Source of the DNA: Blastocystis sp. Blastoise
Taxonomy: Eukaryota > Sar > Bigyra > Opalinata > Blastocystidae
Reading direction: 5' to 3'
Assembly (NCBI GenBank): GCA_039096225.1
Contig: JBBPEB010000013.1
Location: forward strand, 701,001-765,000
Length of the DNA stretch: 64,000 nt
Shown here piece by piece: positions 56,801 through 64,000 of the stretch (position 1 is the first letter of the stretch; each line of letters starts with the position of its first letter). The notes under the pieces are model-generated. The model searched no databases and was not told the origin of the DNA. It saw only the letters and a list, made by a program, of their open reading frames with translations. The position numbers and the translations under genes were made by a program.

Positions 56801-57108
56801 TAAATTCTTCAAATTCTTCAAATATTTCTGATTCTATAACGAAAAGTGCTTTAGCTTCTATTTCTTCTTCTTCTTCTTCTATACATGATGATGATGAAAA
56901 TGATTTATTTACAGAAGAAGCTGTAGGTGATGATGGCTTTTTAGCAACACCTTCTGTACGAGATTTGGCCTTTGAAAATCATATTAATCTTCAAAGCATA
57001 CATGGTACAGGATTAAAAGGTAGAATTATGAAAGAAGATATATTAAGTTATATTAGTCGATATAAAAAAGTAGATAAAAAGAAAGGTATATATATATATA
57101 ATATTCAT

Positions 57109-57140
<32 letters not shown>

Positions 57141-58814
57141 TATATGTTTTTTTTTATCATCTATACTATGTAGAAGCTCAAGTAATTCCTGATCAGCCAG
57201 TAATTACCATCCCTTCAGCGCCTTTACCACAAAATATTGTCATTCCAGATAGGGTTGAACCTATTCATGTATATAGAATCATTTCGTTTTTTGTTTCAAA
57301 AAAATATATATATATAGTTTTATTACAATTTTATTTTTGTATGTGTTTAAAATATATAGGGTATAACAAAAACAATGTCTCTTCGAATGTCTCAATCTCT
57401 TCAAATACCTCATTTAGGATATATGGAAGATGTACATATATATATATATATATAATTTATAGTTACTAATCATTCTTCTTTTTTCTTTTACTTTGTGTTA
57501 TTATTTATTTCTATTATAATATATATAATATATTATGTTTAAGGTTTTAATTATTATTATCATTATATATTTATAATATTTTATTTGTTTATTATGTTTG
57601 TGTGTTATTATTATTATTTTCGTTTTTAATTATAAAAATTATCATTATATATATATATATATTATTATTATTATTATATATAGATATGTATGGATAATTT
57701 GTTGTCGTTATGTCCTCAATTAGATTATCTTTCTAAAGCAAATAATGTGAAAATAACTCCTATTCCTTTCTTTATAAAGGCGTTATCTTTATGTTTATCA
57801 GATTATCCAATCGTAAATAGTACTTATATAAATGAAAGAGAAGAGATTTTATATCATGGTAGCCATAATATAGGTATAGCTATTGATACTCCAAGAGGAT
57901 TAATTGTACCTAATATTAAACATTGTGAAATGAGAACTATTATTGATATTGCTATTGAATTACATCGAATTAAAGTATAAATATATGAAATAATTAGTAG
58001 TATTATTATGTTAATTATATTTATTTTTTTGTATAGACATTAGGAAAACAAAATAAACTAGGAAGAGAAGATCTTGAAGACACTACAATTACGTATATTA
58101 TTATTCTATTTATTATGTTTATTATGTTAATTATGTTTATTATATTTATAATTATTATTATTAATATACTTATATATTATTATTATACTTATAATAATTA
58201 TTATATACACATATTATATACATATATATATATATAGATTAAGTAATATAGGAGTATTAGGAGGTACATATACATCTCCAGTAATTATACCTCCTCAAGT
58301 ATACATATATATATATATATATATAAGTATTATCCAAATTTTAATTATTCTTCAATAAAATATATTATATATATATATATATATATAGGTATGTACAGGG
58401 AATCTTGGTCGAATGCATCCTATTCTTAAATATGATAAAAATCATAATGTAGTTGAATCTACTATTGTTCCTGTATATATTTATATATAATAATTATATT
58501 ACATTTCAATATATATAATAATTATACTTTATATAATTATAATATTATATTTATATATAATAATTATATTACATTTCAATATATATAATAATTATACTTT
58601 ATATAATTATAATATTATATTTATATATAATAATTATATTACATTTCAATATATATAATAATTATACTTTATATAATTATAATATTATATATATATATAG
58701 ACAAGTTGGAATGCAGATCAAAGAATTATTGATGGAGCAACACTTGCTAGATTAGTACAAGGAATAAAATCATATATAGAAAACCCTTTCTCTATGCTTG
58801 CTAATATGAGATAA
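55474..58814 (+). CDS. DBT: Branched-chain alpha-keto acid dehydrogenase E2 (dihydrolipoyl transacylase)
   Basis: About 550 residues in roughly eleven exons. The N terminus (MNYGRIIYPLQNLWKGYNPQ) is basic and hydroxylated like a mitochondrial presequence. A lipoyl domain follows with lipoyl-lysine context NEKATVDIS (split by an intron). A Ser/Asn-rich linker with long Asn tracts leads to the E3/E1-binding domain (ATPSVRDLAFENHINLQSIH). The catalytic domain has SLRMSQSLQIPHLGYMED, SHNIGIAIDTPRGLIVPN, LSNIGVLGGTYTSPVI and ENPFSMLANMR, closely like human DBT. This enzyme transfers branched-chain acyl groups to CoA in the mitochondrial BCKDH complex. The expected catalytic His of HxxxDG is Gln (ADQRIIDGATLAR, codon CAA at 58719-58721). 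Identity confident; activity is questioned by this residue. Confidence 0.9.
55992..56120. repeat. 6-bp TTTTTA repeat in a DBT intron
   Basis: About 21 copies of the hexamer. It is strongly strand-asymmetric (T-rich on the sense strand), unlike the TA introns. Confidence 0.95.
56708..56812 (+). repeat. AAT repeats encoding polyasparagine in the DBT linker
   Basis: Two Asn runs in frame between the lipoyl and subunit-binding domains. The flexible swinging-arm linker has expanded. Confidence 0.9.
58484..58693. repeat. 70-bp minisatellite, three copies, in a DBT intron
   Basis: The string ACATTTCAAT recurs at 58501, 58571 and 58641 with near-identical flanks, so the unit is 70 bp. Confidence 0.95.
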
Positions 58815-59942
58815 TTTCTTTATTAATCTATTCAAAATATTATTTTATTTATTTGTTTTTTTTTATTATTCTTAAAGAATCCTATTTATTTATTGTAGAT
58901 CGTAACTTGATATATCTATATATTTATTCTTATATTACAATTTATATATATATATAAACATTTTTTTTTTTATTTATAACGTTTTCTTTTGAAATACATA
59001 TTTTACATTTTTTTCATTTTTTTTTCTTTATCTTCCCTCTCTCAAGATTTTTTATTTCTTCATTTATCATTATACTGTATTCAAAATTCTATATTTTCCT
59101 TATGATTTATCATAGATATATATTCTTGTTTTGTTTTATTTTTTTTTTAGATCCTTCTACTTGTTGTTGTAAATGAAAGAATAAGATGATCATAAATTTA
59201 TTGTTTAATGAGTTTATCATGTATGCTAGTATTCTGCTATATATGCAACACATTTTCATTCAATATCATTTGCAAATTGTTGAATCCACATCACTTGAAC
59301 TATTTAATCGTTCAAACACGTATCAAATAGTTTCAATTCTTATTTTATCAATTATTGAATTTCTCTCCACTATCCTATATTCATCAACCACAGAATAGTT
59401 CATTTTTTCTTTCAAAAAACAGCATAAAACAAACTACTTATAGCAATCTGTATTCCTTAGGTGATTATAATAGCTCTCCACTTATAAAACACACAGAAAG
59501 AACTAGAATATCTCTTAAAAATATAATGATGACCACCATTATTACTTGTGATACATGAACTAGATATTCTATATTTCCCTAGTATCATTGAACTTCACAT
59601 CTATTCATTGAATCAATAATACTTCCAAAAGAACAACAAAAGAGAAAGTCCTTAACAGTTTGAAAAGATTTCTAAAAGAATAGAAGAGTAAAAGAAAATT
59701 GAAAAAAAAATGCCTATAGAAATTGAGATTCCCATGAATTTCAGGACGATTGTCTTCTTCGAACATTATTTTATGGGAATTCGTAAAAAAGAAATCATTC
59801 TTCTTGGTAAAGTTTGTTATAGTTTCTTTGTTTTTGAAATCGGTACCTACTCTATACTATCAATAACCGATATATTGTGTGTATTATGTATCATTGGAAA
59901 AATAATAAGGAACATAAATTAATTATTGTAGTTTAATCAGAA
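58815..59942. other. Intergenic, DBT to USP
   Basis: Holds the DBT 3' end and USP promoter. Three open frames of 67-70 codons lie in 59186-59922; none shows a family signature. Confidence 0.5.
59710..59922 (+). CDS. Weak 70-residue open frame upstream of the USP gene
   Basis: An ATG-initiated frame (MPIEIEIPMNFRTIVFF...) with two hydrophobic stretches ends 20 nt before the USP start codon. No family is recognised. It could be a small membrane protein, an upstream open frame in the USP leader, or chance. Confidence 0.18.
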   Translation: MPIEIEIPMNFRTIVFFEHYFMGIRKKEIILLGKVCYSFFVFEIGTYSILSITDILCVLCIIGKIIRNIN

Positions 59943-61605
59943 ATGGGAAATTCAAATGGTCATTTAATTTCTTACGACGAAGCTCTACAAAGATGCAATG
60001 CTGCTCAGTCAAAATGTATCGAACATTGGTTTGATGCACTTACAACAAATAAAGGTGATTTTATTCAAAAAGCTGAATTTGTTCGAGATACAATGAATCG
60101 ATTTTCAAATATGCCAGATTCTTTATGTCAATCAATGTACAATGCTTTTGATACAAATCATACGAACTGTCTAATTTATGATGATTTTTTCTGTGGAATT
60201 GTTATTGTACTTAATGGTGCTTTAGAAGAACACTTGGTTCTAACATATAAAATAATACAAGAATTGAAATCAAATCCTCAAGGAATTACTCTTCAAGGTA
60301 TTCTTGAGTTAAATGAAATATTAAATACTCATGAAGGTTCAGATATACGATGGAATCGAAAACGTCTTGAACAAATGATTATTTCTATTCCAAAATATAA
60401 AGAGATTGGATATTTACCTTTAAATGAGTTTATAGAATTTGGTAAAATGAATCCAACATGTCCTTTATGTACTTGGTTAACAAGATTATCTAGTTTAATC
60501 AATACATCATTTGTTGATGATCAGCAAATGATATATAAAGAGAAAGATTTAGAAAAACCAAAACAATCATCTCAAGTTCAAACAATCTATGATAGTATAA
60601 ATAAAGTACCTTTATTTATATTAATGAATGCTTATACAAATCTAAGTCATATTGGTGAACAAGGATATGTAACAAGAACACAATGGATGAATGAAATATC
60701 AAAATTTTTAAGAAAACATCTAGCTGCTGGGTATATATATTTATTATATTATAGTTTATATATATTGTTTATTTATTATATTATAGTTTATATTTATTGT
60801 TTATTTATTATATTATATATATATAGTTTATTTAATCAGTTTACAGAGGATCATGAATATATAGATGTTATTCCTGTAATAAGTGGTATGATATTATTAT
60901 CGAGTACTCAAATAGAAAAGAGATTTGTATCTTCTTTACATATATATGAACGTAAATGTACTACTGCTGGTGAAATTACTTATTTAGAATTACGTAATTT
61001 ATTATTTACAGGATTACGAATTATTAATGTAAGTAACGCTGTTGAAGCTGATATTGGAGATGATGTTGTAGAACCCGCGCAATCTACACATATTAACCGC
61101 GGAATGTCGAAAGAAGAACGAGTTAAACCACTTTCGACAGATATTAAAGAAAATTTTAGTGTATATATAGTTTATTATTTTATTTTTATTTTATTTTATT
61201 TTATTTTATTTTATTTTATTTTATTTTATATATTTTTTAATTAATAGATTTATTGATATATTTCTAATAATAATAATAATTTCTTATAGATCTTCGTACG
61301 TTTTTGTAATGATATATTTAGTACAGTGAATACTCCTTATCCCTTAGTAAGTCGTTCTATAGAGATTCGTGAATTATTAAAATGGTTAGCTCAACATATA
61401 AATGATTATAATACATTATTATCTTCTCTTTCTTTACCTCCTGCTACTCCTACTCAAATACCTAGTACAAGAGAAGATGAGCAAAGTATATATGAACAAT
61501 TATATATCCATTATGATGAAGAAGATGTGTATTGTAATGAACGATATTATGTTATTGATATTACTTGGTGGGATAAATGGACAAGGTAAGATATATATAT
61601 ATTAT

Positions 61606-61640
<35 letters not shown>

Positions 61641-64000
61641 TTTAACTTTTTTTTAAACTTTTATTATAATTTATTATTATTATTATTTTTTTAATAATTA
61701 TTACTTTATTACTATTTTAATAATAATAAGATATATATATATATATAATTTAGATATATAACAACTGATGATGATATAACCGATGTGATTCCTGAGCGTC
61801 CTGGTGCTATAAATAATTGTGATATATTAGAAGAAGATCAGTTAACATTAAAATCGGAATTAACGGAAGATCGTGATTATGTAATTATACAAGATGATTT
61901 ATGGAAACAATTATATGCTTGGTATGGAGGAGGTCCTGTTATTCCAAGACGTGTTATACGTACAAGTAATGGTGAATTAGAATTAGAATTATATCCTTTA
62001 CAAATAGATGTATGTGATTGTATGTCTGATGGTAGTGCAGGTATAACAAAAGATCATATATTTTGTAGTAAAGCTATTACAGTAGAAAAGATGAAAGAAC
62101 GTGCTTGTAAATTATTTGGTTATGATCCTGAAATATGTCGTATTTGGAGATTAGGTGTTGATGAAGAAGGTGAATATTTAATTCAAGATGAAAATCGTAC
62201 ATTAGAAGATTTAGATTTTTATGAAGAGCAAAGTGTTATGATTGAAGTACAAAAAACAGATGGTGAATGGATAAGAGAAAATATGATGACATTAAAAAAA
62301 TATAAAAAGAATTTTATACAAGGATTAACAGGTTTAGCTAATTTAGGAAATACCTGTTATATGAATGCTTCATTACAATGTTTAATAAATACACCTTTAT
62401 TAGTAGAATATTTTAAAACGAATGAATATTTATATGATATTAATGTAGATAATAAATATGGAAGTCAAGGTAAAATTAGTACTGCTTTTGGTGATTTAAT
62501 ATCTACTGTATATGAAACAGAACAAAAAGTAGTAGCTCCTCGTAAGTTTAAAGCTGCTTTAGATGTATTTACTCCTCAATTTAGAGGATATCTTCAACAT
62601 GATGCTCAAGAATTCCTTAGTAAAATATTAGATGTATGTAGAATTATTATTTTTATATTTTATTATTTTTATTATTATTATTATTAGTAATTTTTATTAT
62701 TTTTATTAATTTTTATTATTTTTATTATTAATTTTTATTATTTTTATTAATAATTTTATTTTTATTATTAATTTTTATTATTTTTATTAATAATTTTATT
62801 TTTATTATTAATTTTATAATTTTTATTAATATAACATAATATTAAATACTGTTCTTATTCTATAGTGTTTATCTGAGGATTTGAATAGAGTAACGAATAA
62901 AGTTTATCTTTCTATGCGTGATAGTTCACGACCTGATACTGATGTAGCTAATGAATGGTGGAATTATTATATATCTAGAGAAAAAAGTATTATTACTGCT
63001 CTTTTTGCCGGTCAATTTCAGAGTATTATGCAATGTACAGGTTGTGAATATCAAAGTGTTAAATATGAAACATTTAACCAAGTACAATTATCCTTACCTG
63101 AGACAGAAATGAGGTATATTATGTTTATTATATTTATTATTATATTTATTTATTATTATATTTATTATTATTATATTTATTATTATTATATTTATTATTA
63201 TTATATTTATATTATTATTATATTTATTATTATTATATTTATTATTATTATGTTATATATATAGAGTATTATCGTTAATATTATCATATTCTGATGGTCG
63301 ATTACCTATGCAATGTTGTATTCGTGTTCCTTCAGATGCTGATATTAATGCTGTTTCTATAGCTTTATATGGATTAGATAGTGCATTATCTTTACAAGGA
63401 AAACGATTAATGCTTGCTAGAATAGAAAATAATAATGTAGTTGAAGAATTTGGAAATGCTTTTCGTTTAGATCAATCGTCTTGTAGTCAATATACTGCTT
63501 TTATATTACCTTCAGAACAAGATTGCTTAGGATATAAAGAATATAAATGTTGGAAAGAAAGAAAACCATTTTTTTGGATAGAAGAAGGTGTAGATGTTGA
63601 AGTAAAAGAAGATGGATATGAATATGATGATAATAAACCTACTAAAATATATAAAGGAATAATAAAACGTAAAATTAATAGTTATGTATATGAAGTAGAG
63701 AGAGAAGATGGAAGTCGTGAAAATGTTGATTTAGATCGTATTTTAGATGCTGAATATTTAATGCCTATGGTTAATGAACCTATATATGCACCTCTGTATA
63801 TGTTATTCTTATTTTTATTTTATTTTTATTTTTATTTTTATTTTATTTTTATTTTTATTTATTTTTATTTTTAATTTTTAATTTTATTTTGCTTTTTTAA
63901 CTATTTTACGATTATAATTAATAAATATATTAATCTTTATATAAATCATTATAGTAATTATACTTCTAAGAAGTTATATCCTTGTTTATATCAACAACAT
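59943..64000 (+). CDS. USP32-like ubiquitin-specific protease (5' part; runs off window)
   Basis: At least 1,000 residues, truncated at the window end. MGNSNGHLISYDEALQR starts with a candidate N-myristoylation site, then a calcineurin-B/EF-hand-like region (to about 61150), as in USP32. A DUSP domain follows (YVIDITWWDKWTR, intron, then DRDYVIIQDDLWKQLYAWYGG). Next come a ubiquitin-like domain and the catalytic core, with Cys box GLANLGNTCYMNASLQCL (about 62330) and QHDAQEFLSKIL (about 62600). A second UBL-like insert is at about 63265-63520. A short beta-rich segment at about 63585-63750 (GVDVEVKEDGYEYDDN..., DGSRENVDLDRIL) looks Tudor-like. The His box lies beyond the window. USP32 acts on membrane-associated substrates such as Rab7. 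Orthology is good; the inserts are inference. Confidence 0.88.

Noticed and set aside
59186-59558. Two overlapping 67-70 codon frames upstream of the USP gene
   Set aside because: No family signature, ordinary intergenic composition and no matching splice structure.

Overview
The window is nuclear DNA from an AT-rich, intron-rich microbial eukaryote. The evidence is: many spliced genes with near-uniform introns of the form GTATATAT...TATATAG, long AAT-encoded asparagine tracts, TA and ATT microsatellites, and genes found only in eukaryotes (ATR kinase, ISWI remodeler, LARP7, VMP1, ubiquitin protease, branched-chain keto-acid dehydrogenase E2). One gene carries what looks like an AT-AC, U12-type intron. 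That would mean a minor spliceosome is retained and argues against lineages such as Plasmodium that lack one. The composition resembles dictyostelid-like amoebozoans, but the taxon cannot be settled from the sequence. The standard genetic code fits every gene.

Layout. 1-17333 (minus): a giant gene, cut by the window edge at its 3' end. It encodes N-terminal ubiquitin-like segments, six midasin-type AAA modules, a long linker, an acidic region and two von Willebrand A (vWA) domains. 18160-25279 (minus): an ISWI chromatin remodeler with an unusually long C-terminal extension. 25599-29427 (plus): two tandem, diverged GDP-fucose-type glycosyltransferases with N-terminal membrane anchors. 30323-31470 (plus): an unrecognised multi-pass membrane protein with the AT-AC intron. 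32146-32960 (plus): a small GATA-type zinc-finger protein. 33571-47157 (plus): an ATR/Mec1 checkpoint kinase. 47709-49651 (plus): a LARP7-type La-related protein. 50190-52216 (plus): VMP1. 53140-54375 (minus): a single-exon MFS transporter. 55474-58814 (plus): a BCKDH E2 (DBT) whose catalytic histidine reads as glutamine. 59943-64000 (plus): a USP32-like deubiquitinase, cut by the window edge.

The genes do not form an operon or one pathway. Functional themes are genome maintenance and chromatin (ATR, ISWI, GATA protein), RNA biology (LARP7), membranes and secretion (VMP1, two glycosyltransferases, two membrane proteins), mitochondrial branched-chain amino-acid breakdown (DBT) and ubiquitin (USP, ubiquitin-like segments of the giant ATPase).

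Most unusual signals: (a) the giant ubiquitin-like/midasin/vWA protein; (b) the AT-AC intron; (c) GC-rich palindromes (CCGCGG, often CCCGCGGG, and CACGTG) that recur only inside exons and in different reading frames; (d) the ISWI tail with coiled coil, winged-helix-like segments and a PIP-box-like C terminus; (e) the His-to-Gln change in DBT. No tRNA, rRNA, CRISPR array or transposon was recognised.
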